Below, in pieces: positions 56,126 through 64,000 of a stretch of DNA of 64,000 bases; positions within the stretch are counted from its first letter, which is position 1; each line of letters starts with the position of its first letter. The stretch comes from Mantamonas sphyraenae (Eukaryota > CRuMs > Mantamonadidae), in the NCBI GenBank assembly GCA_026936335.1, contig JAPMXV010000015.1, forward strand, positions 280,481 to 344,480. The letters are read 5' to 3'. The translations under genes were made by a program, and so were the position numbers. The notes beneath the pieces were generated by a model, which was not told the origin of the DNA, did no database searches, and saw only the letters and a list, made by a program, of their open reading frames with translations.

Positions 56126-59100
56126 TCATTCGAGGCGTTGGCGTTTGGAGGAGGAGGAGGAGGAGGAGGAGGAGGATGAGGAGGAGGAGGAGAGGTCTTT
56201 GCGCTTGGGAAGGGTGAAGGAGGGGATGGGGTAGGCGTTGACGAGTGCGACAGTGGTGGGGCGGGTGGTGATGTAGGGTGTGATGCGGTCGATGAGGGTG
56301 TGGAGGAGGGTGTGCAGTGTGGCGTCGCTGGGTTTGGGGGTGTCGAGCCAGGCGATTTTGAGGGAGAGGGAGGTGACGCCGCGGGTGAGGGTGTGGCTGA
56401 TGGTAGTGGCAACTAGTTGGTAGGTGAGTTGTGGCCTGAGGAGGCGGACAAAGAAGGCCAGGTCGACAGGCGGCACGCCCACGTTGCCCAGCGCCAGGAT
56501 GATGTGTCGCAACAGGGACAGCTTGCTGCCGTTGTTGATCAGCTCACGCAGTGCCTGGTGCTCGTGTTTGTGCTGATGGAGAGGGTGCTGGGCTGCGCGT
56601 GCCTTCATGTGTGCCAGCAGCTTCTGGAACTCTCGCGCCGTGCAGCTGCCACGCTCGTCGCTGAGACGGCTGCTCCAGCCACTGCGGACAGACTCGGGAT
56701 GCCACTTGTCCACCTTGGTGGTGGCGAGGTGGTGGTCGTAGTCGCATTGTGTCCAGTGTGGGACACTGTCGTTGTCAGCAGGGCGTCGTGCTTCCTGCAG
56801 CCGCAGCTGGGTCTGCTTGTGCTCCTTCCAGGTGCTGGGATGGGGCCTGTCGCCGAGAGTGTCCATCTCTGTCATGAGCAGATGAAAGAGGGCGTAGTTG
56901 GGGTCGCCGTGGTCGTGTGGCTCCTCCAGCCAGCACACCTTCAACCCAGCCTTTGTCACACCCATGGCCAAACCAGCGTTGGTGATGGCAACGATGCACG
57001 CATGTTGATCCATGTCACGGCCGAGAAGGGTGAGGCAGAAGGCCATGTCGCCCTGGGAGAGGGGAATGTTACCCAGAGCGAGCTGAATCTGTTGGGCCAG
57101 CGTGGTCGTAGTGCCATGGCAGACCACAACACGCGCCTGCAGGGTCATGAGGTCGGAGATGTCGTCGATGGGATGCTCGTTCGCCAGGGTGTGCATGCGG
57201 TTCAGCAATGCCGTGTGCTCCTTCTTGTTGCTGTGCATGCGCTCGCTCTTGCGCCAGTACGTCCACCCACTGCGCACAACGCCATCTGGCAGTCCATCCT
57301 CCACGGCCACCACTTCCTCCTCTGTTGGCTCGGGAAGAACAAGATTGGGGATGCGGAAGGCGTTGACGAGTGCGAAAGTGGTGGGGCGGGTGGTGATGTG
57401 GGGTGTGATGCGGTCGATGAGGGTGTGGAGGAGGGTGTGCAATGTGGCGTCGCTGGGTTGGGGTTTGTCAAGCCAGGCGATCTTGAGGGAGAGGGAGGTG
57501 ACGCCGCGGGTGAGGGTGGCGCTGATGGCATTTTGCACCTTCCTGTAGGTGAGCTGTGGCCTGAGGAGGCGGACAAAGAAGGCCAAGTCGACAGACGGCA
57601 CGCCAACGTTGCCCAGCGCCAGGATGATGTGTCGCACCAGGGACTGCAGGTTGCCGTTGTTGATCAGCTCACGCAGTGCATGGTGCTCGTTTGCGTGTTG
57701 ATGGCGAGGGTGCTTGGCTGCGCGTGCCTTCATGTGTGCCAGCAGCGTCTGGAACTCCTGCTCAGTGCAGCTGCCACGCTCGTCTGCGGTGTTGCTCCAG
57801 CCACTGCGCACAGACTCAGGGTGCCAATTGTCCATCTTGGTGGTGGTGAGGTGGTGGTCGTAGTCGCATTGTGTCCAGTGTGGGTCGCTGTCGTTGTCAG
57901 CAGGGCGTCGTGCTTTCTGCAGCCACAGCTGGGTCTGCTCGTGCTCCTTCCAGGTGCTGGGATGGGTCCTGTCGCCGAGAGTGTCCATCTCTGTCATGAG
58001 CAGGTGGAGGAGGGCGTAGTTGGGGTCGCCGTGGTCGTGTGGCTCCTCCAGCCAGCACGCCTTCAACCCAGCCTTTGTCACACCCATGGCCAGACCAGCG
58101 TGAGGGATGGCACTGCTGCACGCCTGTTGATCCATGTCACGGCCGAGAAGGGTGAGGCAGAGGGCCACGTCGCCCTGGGAGAGGGGAATGTTGCCCAGAG
58201 CGAGCTGAATCTGTCGGACCAGCGCCAACAGGCTGCCATGGCAGACCACAACACGCGCCTGCAGGGTCATCAGATCGGGAATGTTGTTGATAGGATGGTC
58301 ATTGGCCAGGGTGTGCATGTGGTTCAGCAGTGCCGTGTGCTCCTTCTTGTTGCTGTGGCTACGCTCGTCGCTGATTCCCGCTGTCCACCCTTTGCGCACA
58401 ACGCCATCTGGCAACTTGTTCTTCTTGTTGACGCCTGGTTTCTTCCGTGCGCCGTTGTCTCCGTTCTTGGCCCTCCTTGCCCGTGTGCTCGACGTTCCTG
58501 TCCCTGTGCCGCTGTCTGCCGTGACCCTGAGCCTGCGCTGTCCGCTGCCTTTCATCGAGTGTGAACCAGTGAGTCGAGTGGCGTGGTTTCCTCGTCGTGT
58601 GCGGCCTCCACTTGTGCGTCTCGGCTGCCATTCGTCCGAGTCCTCCTGCTCCATGTCGTCTGCGTCGTCGTCGCTGTCGTCTTGCGGCAGGTACTGCTCA
58701 TCCATGGCATCGCCAGTGTCTGCAAAGCTGAGTGCGCCCTGAGTTTCCAACTCGTCGTCCACGTGCTGCTGGGGTGCGTCGTTTGCCTCGCCGTCTTCTT
58801 CGTACGCCTCCATCCATGAGCTGGTCATCCACTCTGAGTTACTGGAGATTGACCGTGGTTCACGGTGGCCAAAGTTCAGTACCATCAGGTCCTCCACGTC
58901 GCCGGTGTCTTGTGTGTGCGTGTCTTGGTCTGCGCCGTCGTCGTCGCAGTCTCCAGTCTGCCGTGTGCCCTGGTGGGAGGAGGACGACGATGTGGTGGTG
59001 GATGTGGTCCGTGTGATGCCAACAAAGGCAGGACTGATGCGTTTGGGAACGCGGTTGTGGTTTGTGGTGGGTTGAGCAGGCGGAGGGTGCAACGGAGGCT

Positions 59101-59710
59101 GAGCGAAGCGCATCTGGGCGGTTTGTCGCGGCTGAGGAGGCGGCGGAGGAGGGTAGGCGTAGTATGGGTGGCCTTGATGGGCGTATGCGTGGTGATGCTG
59201 GGAATGGGTGTTGACAGGGACCCAGATGATGGGTGGTTGTGGGTGCTGGTACGGGTTTTGTACGCCTTGGACGGACAGCATGTTCGGAAACGGCTGGGCA
59301 GCCACGGGAGGGACCATGTACCCGTAGCTGTGGGGAACACGGGGATGGGCAGGGCGGAGTGGGAACGGTGAGCGGAAGGCGGAACGGACGCCGTCAGAGC
59401 AGAAGCGGGGGTGCAGGGAGGCTGGAACGAGCAAAGAGGGAAAACGGATGAGATTGGCTGACCGGGAAACTGGCGACGGGGAGGGCAGTGACAGGGGAGA
59501 GGGGATCGGAGAAGAGCGGAGGTGGCAGCAGCGGTGGTGATGGGGAAGTGGAGATGCAGAAGAGGAGTGCAGGGAAGCGACGGAAGCATGGAGGAGGCAT
59601 GAAAGCGGGAAAAGCGGGCAGCCAGAAAACGGAGTGGAAGGCAGAACGCACGCTGGGTAGGTGTTGGGTGTGTGTTGTTGCTTCGGAGTGCTTGAGTGGT
59701 CCTTGTCCAT
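56126..59710 (-). CDS. Subtelomeric four-module protein, copy 1 (family unknown)
   Basis: 1194 residues in one frame from Met 59710. An in-frame Met at 59317 (MVPPVAAQPFPNML) is an alternative start, since similarity to copy 2 is in consistent frame only from there. The first 350 residues are Pro/Ser-rich then acidic (DDSDDDADDMEQEDSDEWQP), then basic. The body has four modules of about 170 residues in the order A-B-A-B. A begins LPDGVVRxGWT and contains QIQLALGNIPLSQGDMAFCL and GLAMGVTKAGLK. B begins PESVRSGWS and contains HIILALGNVGVPPVDLAFFV and TLTRGVTSLSLKIAWLD. A and B share LALGN, D-A-F, the G-V-T-x-x-x-L-K core and a trailing LH-LL helix, so they are one domain. The tail is poly-Ser then KRQRLE, possibly a nuclear signal. 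No catalytic motif recognised. Confidence 0.75.
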   Translation of the reverse strand: MDKDHSSTPKQQHTPNTYPACVLPSTPFSGCPLFPLSCLLHASVASLHSSSASPLPHHHRCCHLRSSPIPSPLSLPSPSPVSRSANLIRFPSLLVPASLHPRFCSDGVRSAFRSPFPLRPAHPRVPHSYGYMVPPVAAQPFPNMLSVQGVQNPYQHPQPPIIWVPVNTHSQHHHAYAHQGHPYYAYPPPPPPQPRQTAQMRFAQPPLHPPPAQPTTNHNRVPKRISPAFVGITRTTSTTTSSSSSHQGTRQTGDCDDDGADQDTHTQDTGDVEDLMVLNFGHREPRSISSNSEWMTSSWMEAYEEDGEANDAPQQHVDDELETQGALSFADTGDAMDEQYLPQDDSDDDADDMEQEDSDEWQPRRTSGGRTRRGNHATRLTGSHSMKGSGQRRLRVTADSGTGTGTSSTRARRAKNGDNGARKKPGVNKKNKLPDGVVRKGWTAGISDERSHSNKKEHTALLNHMHTLANDHPINNIPDLMTLQARVVVCHGSLLALVRQIQLALGNIPLSQGDVALCLTLLGRDMDQQACSSAIPHAGLAMGVTKAGLKACWLEEPHDHGDPNYALLHLLMTEMDTLGDRTHPSTWKEHEQTQLWLQKARRPADNDSDPHWTQCDYDHHLTTTKMDNWHPESVRSGWSNTADERGSCTEQEFQTLLAHMKARAAKHPRHQHANEHHALRELINNGNLQSLVRHIILALGNVGVPSVDLAFFVRLLRPQLTYRKVQNAISATLTRGVTSLSLKIAWLDKPQPSDATLHTLLHTLIDRITPHITTRPTTFALVNAFRIPNLVLPEPTEEEVVAVEDGLPDGVVRSGWTYWRKSERMHSNKKEHTALLNRMHTLANEHPIDDISDLMTLQARVVVCHGTTTTLAQQIQLALGNIPLSQGDMAFCLTLLGRDMDQHACIVAITNAGLAMGVTKAGLKVCWLEEPHDHGDPNYALFHLLMTEMDTLGDRPHPSTWKEHKQTQLRLQEARRPADNDSVPHWTQCDYDHHLATTKVDKWHPESVRSGWSSRLSDERGSCTAREFQKLLAHMKARAAQHPLHQHKHEHQALRELINNGSKLSLLRHIILALGNVGVPPVDLAFFVRLLRPQLTYQLVATTISHTLTRGVTSLSLKIAWLDTPKPSDATLHTLLHTLIDRITPYITTRPTTVALVNAYPIPSFTLPKRKDLSSSSSSSSSSSSSSSKRQRLE

Positions 59711-60016
59711 GATGATAGTGGTGGTATTGGAGTGTATGTGAATTGTGTTGGACTGGTGGAGGGTGTTGTGCGTGTTGGTGATACTTTGGTTGAAGGCGGA
59801 TGGGTGGGGTGCACAGGTGTACGAGGCTAAAGAGACGGGGTTGGTGATGAATGGGGAAGAGAGGGAGGCGATGTTTGCATGTGGAGGGATGGAGGAGTAT
59901 GTGGAGGAGGGAGGGTGGGAAGGGTGGGTGACACCGCCGAATGAGGTGATGGAGAGGGTGGCTGAGTGGGTGGAGAGGGGAGGGTGAGTGGGAAGGTGTG
60001 GGAACGAAGGGGTGGT
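59711..60016. other. Spacer between the two subtelomeric genes
   Basis: 306 bp. The part to 59805 is the upstream region of copy 1, matching that of copy 2. The part from 59880 is the downstream region of copy 2, matching 55865 onward. The middle (59806-59880) shows no feature. Confidence 0.6.
59889..59987 (+). pseudogene. F-box-like fragment, second copy
   Basis: MEEYVEEGGWEGWVTPPNEV followed by MERVAEWVERGG and a stop. Same position relative to its unit as 55865-56053 but with the F-box proline-leucine core changed (LP to PP) and a shorter tail, consistent with decay. Confidence 0.3.
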
Positions 60017-63000
60017 TCATTCCAGGCGCTGGCGTTTCGAGGAGGAGGAGGAGAAGGAGGAGGAGGAGGAGGAAGGGTCTTTGCGCTTGGGCAGGGTGAG
60101 GGAGGGGATGGGGTAGGCGTTGACGAGTGCGACGGTGGTGGGGCGTGTGGTGATGTGGGGTGTGATGCGGTCGATGAGGGTGTGGAGGAGGGTGTGAAGT
60201 GTGGCGTCGCTGGGTTTGGGGTTGTCGAGCCAGGCGATCTTGAGGGAGAGGGAGGTGACACCGCGGGTGAGGATGTTGCTGATGGCATTTTGCACCTTCC
60301 TGTAGGTGAGGCGTGGTCTGAGGAGGCGGACAAAGAAGGCCAGGTCGACGGGCGGCACGCCAACGTTGCCCAGCGCCAGGATGATGTGTCGCACCAGGGA
60401 TTTCAGGTCGCCGTTGTTGATCAGCTCACGCAGAGCATGGTGCTCGTGTGCGTGCCGATGGGGAGGGTGCCTGGCTGCGCGTGCCTTCATGTGTGCCAGC
60501 AGCGTCTGGAACTCCCGCGCTGTGCAGCTGCTCCGCTCGTCTGCGGTCGAGCACCAGCCACTGCGCACGGACACAGGATGCCACTTCTCCACCATGGTGG
60601 TGGTGGGGTGGTGGTCGTAGTCGCATTGTGTCCAGTGTGGGTCGCTGTCGTTGTCAGCAGGGCGTCGTGCTTTCTGCAGCCACAGCTGGGTCTGCTCGTG
60701 CTCCTTCCAGGTGCTGGGATGGGTCCTGTTGCCGAGAGTGTCCATCTCTGTCATGAGGAGGTGAAGGAGGGCGTAGTTGGGGTCGCCGTGGTCGTGTGGC
60801 TCCTCCAGCCAGCACACCTTCAACCCAGCCTTTGTCACACCCATGGCCAGACCAGCGTTGAGGATGGCAAGGCTGCACGTGCGTTGATCCATGTCACGGC
60901 CGAGAAGGGTGAGGCAGAGGGCCATGTCACCCTGGGAGAGGGGAATGTTGCCCAGAGAGAGCTGAATCTGTCGGATCAGCGTGGTCAGGGTGCGATGGCA
61001 GACCACAACACGCGCCTGCAGGGTCATGAGGTCGGGGATGTCTTCAATTGGATGCTCGTTCGCCAGGGTGTGCATGTGGTTCAGCAGTGCCGTGTGCTCC
61101 TTCTTGATGCTGTGGCTGCGCTCGCTCTTGCGCCAGTTTGTCCAGCCACTGCGCACAACGCCATCTGGCAGCCCATCCTCCATGACCACCAACTCCTCCT
61201 CTGTTGGCTCGGGGAGAACAAGTTCGGTGATGCGTAGGGTGTTGACTGCGTCGAAGGTGGTGGGGCGGGTGGTGATGTGGGGTATGATGCGGTCGATGAG
61301 GGTGTGGAGGAGCGTGTGCAGTGTGGCGTCGTTGCGTTTGGGGATGTCGAGCCAGGCGATTTTGAGGGAGAGGGAGGTGACACCGCGAGTCAGGGTGGTG
61401 CTGATGGCATTTTGCACCTTCCTGTAGGTGAGCTGTGGCCTGAGGAGGCGGACAAAGAAGGCCAAGTCGACAGGGGGCACGCCCACGTTGCCCAGCGCCA
61501 GGATGATGTGTCGCACCAGGGACTGCAGGTTGCCGTTGTTGATCAGCTCACGCAGTGCATGGTGCTCGTTTGCGTGTTGATGGCGAGGGTGCTTGGCTGC
61601 GCGTGCCTTCATGTGTGCCAGCAGCGTCTGGAACTCCCGCGCCGTGCAGCTGCCACGCTCGTCTGCGGTGTTGCTCCAGCCACTGCGCACAGACTCAGGG
61701 TGCCAATTGTCCATCTTGGTGGTGGTGAGGTGGTGGTCGTAGTCGCATTGTGTCCAGTGTGGGTCGCTGTCGTTGTCAGCAGGGCGTCGTGCTTTCTGCA
61801 GCCACAGCTGGGTCTGCTCGTGCTCCTTCCAGGTGCTGGGATGGGTCCTGTCGCCGAGAGTGTCCATCTCTGTCATGAGCAGGTGGAGGAGGGCGTAGTT
61901 GGGGTCGCCGTGGTCGTGTGGCTCCTCCAGCCAGCACGCCTTCAACCCAGCCTTTGTCACACCCATGGCCAGACCAGCGTGAGGGATGGCACTGCTGCAC
62001 GCCTGTTGATCCATGTCATGGCCGAGAAGGGTGAGGCAGAAGGCCATGTCGCCTTGGGAGAGGGGAATGTTGCCCAGAGCGAGCTGAATCTGTCGGACCA
62101 GCGCCAACAGGCTGCCATGGCAGACCACAACACGCGCCTGCAGGGTCATCAGATCGGGGATGTCGTCGATAGGATGCTCATTGGCCAGGGTGTGCAGGTG
62201 GTTCAGCAGTGCCGTGTGCTCCTTCTTACTGTGGCTGCGCTCTTCACTGGGTCCCGCTGTCCACCCTTTGCGCACAACTCCATCCGGCAACTTGTTCGTC
62301 TTGTTCACGCCTACTTTCTTCCGTGCGCCGTTGCCTCCGTTCTTGTCACCCCTTGCTCGTGTGCTCGACGTTCCTGTCTCCGTGCCGCTGTCTGCCGTGA
62401 TCCTGCGCCTGCGCTGTCCGCTGCCTTTCTTCTTTTGGGGACCAGTACGTCGGCTGTTGTGGTCTCTGCCTCGTCTGTGGCCTCCACTTGTGCGTCTCGG
62501 CTGCCATTCGTCCGAGTCCTCCTGCTCCATGTCGTCTGCGTCGTCGTCGCTGTCGTCTTGCGGCAGGTACTGCTCATCCATGGCATCGCCAGTGTCTGCA
62601 AAGCTGAGTGCGCCCTGAGTTTCCATCTCGTCGTCCAGGTGCTGCTGGGTTGTGTCGTTTGCCTCGCCGTCTTCTTCGTACGCCTCCATCCATGAGCTGG
62701 TCATCCACTCTGAGTTACTGGAGATTGACCGTGGTTCACGGTGGCCAAAGTTCAGTACCATCAGGTCCTCCACGTCGCCGGTGTCTTGTGTGTGCGTGTC
62801 TTGGTCTGCGCCGTCGTCGTCGCAGTCTCCAGTCTGCCGTGTGCCCTGGTGGGAGGAGGACGACGATGTGGTGGTGGATGTGGTCCGTGTGATGCCAACA
62901 AAGGCAGGACTGATGCGTTTGGGAACGCGGTTGTGGTTTGTGGTGGGTTGAGCAGGCGGAGGGTGCAACGGAGGCTGAGCGAAGCGCATCTGGGCGGTTT

Positions 63001-63588
63001 GTCGCGGCTGAGAAGGCGGCGGAGGAGGGTAGGCGTAGTATGGGTGGCCCAGATGGGCATATGCGTTGTGTTGCCGGGAGTGGGTGTTGACAGGGACCCA
63101 GATGATGGGTGGTTGTGGGTGCTGGTACGGGTTTTGTACGCCAGAGACGGGCAGCATGTTCGGAAACGGCTGGGCAGCCATGGGAGGGACCATGTACGCG
63201 TAGCTGTGCGGGAGACGGGGAGGGGTATGGGTGGGGTGGGAACGGTGAGTGGAAGACGGAATGGACGCCGTCATTGCAGAAGCGGGGGTGAAGGGAGGCT
63301 GGAACGAGCAGAGAGGGGAAAACGGAGGAGATTGGCAGACCGGGAAACTGGCAACGGGGAGGGCAGTGACAGGGGAGAGGGGATCGGAGAAGAGCGGAGA
63401 AGGCAGCAGCGGTGGTGATGGGGAAGTGGAGAAGCAGGGAAGGAGTGCAGGGAAGCGACGGAGGCATGGAGGAGGCAAGGAAGCGGGAGGAGGGGGCAGT
63501 CAGAAAACGGAGTGGAAGGCAGAACGCACGCTGGGTAGGTGTTGGGTGTGTGTTGTTGCTTCGGAGTGGTTGAGTAGTCGTTGTCCAT
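60017..63588 (-). CDS. Subtelomeric four-module protein, copy 2 (family unknown)
   Basis: Paralogue of the 56126-59710 gene with the same A-B-A-B modules, acidic middle, poly-Ser and KRQRLE C-terminus. The Met at 63588 (MDNDYSTTPKQQHTP) corresponds to the start of copy 1, but one extra G in the GAGAGGGG at about 63312-63318 puts that N-terminus out of frame. The body is open from 63478 in its own frame, with the alternative start MVPPMAAQPFPNML at 63193. The two copies share several module stretches at near identity, yet the fourth module and the linker between modules 2 and 3 differ more. This is the last gene before the telomere. Function unknown; nuclear location is inferred only from basic clusters. 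Confidence 0.72.
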
Positions 63589-63680
63589 GGTGGTGAAGGT
63601 GGTACTGGAGTGTATGCGGATTGTGTTGGACTGGTGGAGGGTGTTGTGGGTGTTGGTGATACTTTGGTTGAAGGCGGATG

Positions 63681-63860
63681 GGCAGTGCTGACTGCGCAGC
63701 GTTGCAGGACGACGGCCACTCACCAGCGACATTTCCACTCCCACCCATTGCCCACTGCCCCATGTCACCACCCAACTCAGCCACCACACAGCGGACACAA
63801 GCACGACTCAATCGACGTAGACCGGACACACACAAAACACGACAAACCGATAATATAGTA
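63681..63860. other. Unique subtelomeric junction
   Basis: 180 bp between the end of the tandem unit and the telomere repeats, with no ORF or repeat recognised. Confidence 0.6.
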
Positions 63861-64000
63861 TTAGGGTTAGGGTTAGGGTTAGGGTTAGGGTTAGGGTTAG
63901 GGTTAGGGTTAGGGTTAGGGTTAGGGTTAGGGCTAGGGTTAGGGTTAGGGTTAGGGTTAGGGTTAGGGTTAGGGTTAGGGTTAGGTTAGGGTTAGGGTTA
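63861..64000 (+). repeat. Telomere, TTAGGG repeats
   Basis: About 23 TTAGGG units to the window edge, G-rich strand running 5' to 3' toward the end, so this is a right chromosome end. Two variant units occur: CTAGGG near 63930 and a five-base TTAGG near 63981. Confidence 0.98.

Larger units (their letters stand above)
55865..59805. repeat. Subtelomeric tandem unit 1 (about 3.9 kb)
   Basis: Matches unit 2 (59880-63680) in the same order: F-box-like fragment, full gene on the minus strand, and about 95 bp of upstream sequence including GTGTTGGACTGGTGGAGGG. Offsets between the copies are 3878 bp at the gene start and 3891 bp at the gene end. Confidence 0.85.
59880..63680. repeat. Subtelomeric tandem unit 2 (about 3.8-3.9 kb)
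   Basis: Second copy of the unit described at 55865-59805, ending about 180 bp before the telomere. Long stretches such as 57780-58150 and 61660-62030 look almost identical, whereas the 3' thirds are more diverged. Confidence 0.85.

Noticed and set aside
56417-62695. Long plus-strand ORFs (56417-58564, 59966-61237, 61277-62695) opposite the four-module genes
   Set aside because: They are antisense shadows of GC-rich codons: composition is dominated by H, Q, V and G runs, and the minus-strand reading has the clear repeated domain structure.

Overview
The window is the right-hand end of a chromosome from a single-celled eukaryote. It ends in about 140 bp of TTAGGG telomere repeat in the orientation expected for a right end. 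Genes are dense, GC-rich and sit on both strands, with short GT-AG introns (about 90-280 bp) that often carry CA/GT or CT microsatellites. Intergenic gaps are commonly 35-180 bp. AP-3 mu, taspase-1, Mps1/TTK, a PTPDC1-type phosphatase, a TmcB-type membrane protein and giant TIG/GCC2-GCC3/7TM receptors together suggest a flagellated amorphean protist (choanoflagellate-, apusomonad- or amoebozoan-like). The species cannot be fixed from sequence alone.

Layout. 1-8.7 kb: 3' end of an unidentified helical protein, AP-3 mu, a type II Cys-rich membrane protein, a PTPDC1-like phosphatase fused to PH and PX domains, and a multi-pass membrane protein. 8.8-20.7 kb: a PH-PH-ankyrin protein, divergent from an EH-domain endocytic scaffold with two very long Gln-rich repeat arrays, then taspase-1 and the TTK/Mps1 kinase. 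21-47 kb: three giant secreted-N-terminus, 7TM receptor-like genes (A, B, C) built from beta-propeller (SBBP) repeats, GCC2/GCC3 Cys-rich segments, TIG/IPT domains and, in C, filamin repeats. A and B converge and share 2.09-kb near-identical inverted arms. Between B and C lies a fusion of a 3'-5' exonuclease with a SpoIIIAA/Ycf45-type ATPase. 48.3-55.4 kb: a 2357-codon TmcB-like multi-TM protein. 55.4-63.7 kb: a subtelomeric zone with a Lys-rich 141-bp repeat ORF and two tandem copies of a 3.9-kb unit. Each unit carries a gene of unknown family with four copies of a roughly 170-residue module. The telomere follows.

Vesicle traffic and phosphoinositide themes recur (AP-3 mu, EH scaffold, PH/PX phosphatase, PH-ankyrin), as do large surface receptors, but the order looks like an ordinary eukaryotic gene mix rather than an operon. 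Many conserved genes are interrupted by one- or two-base frame changes (AP-3 mu, TTK, receptors A and C, the EH repeats, the subtelomeric pair). Because they strike essential genes, consensus indels are the simplest reading, and coding spans below are given across them. The best candidates for something undescribed are the subtelomeric four-module family, the exonuclease-SpoIIIAA fusion, and the inverted homogenised receptor pair.
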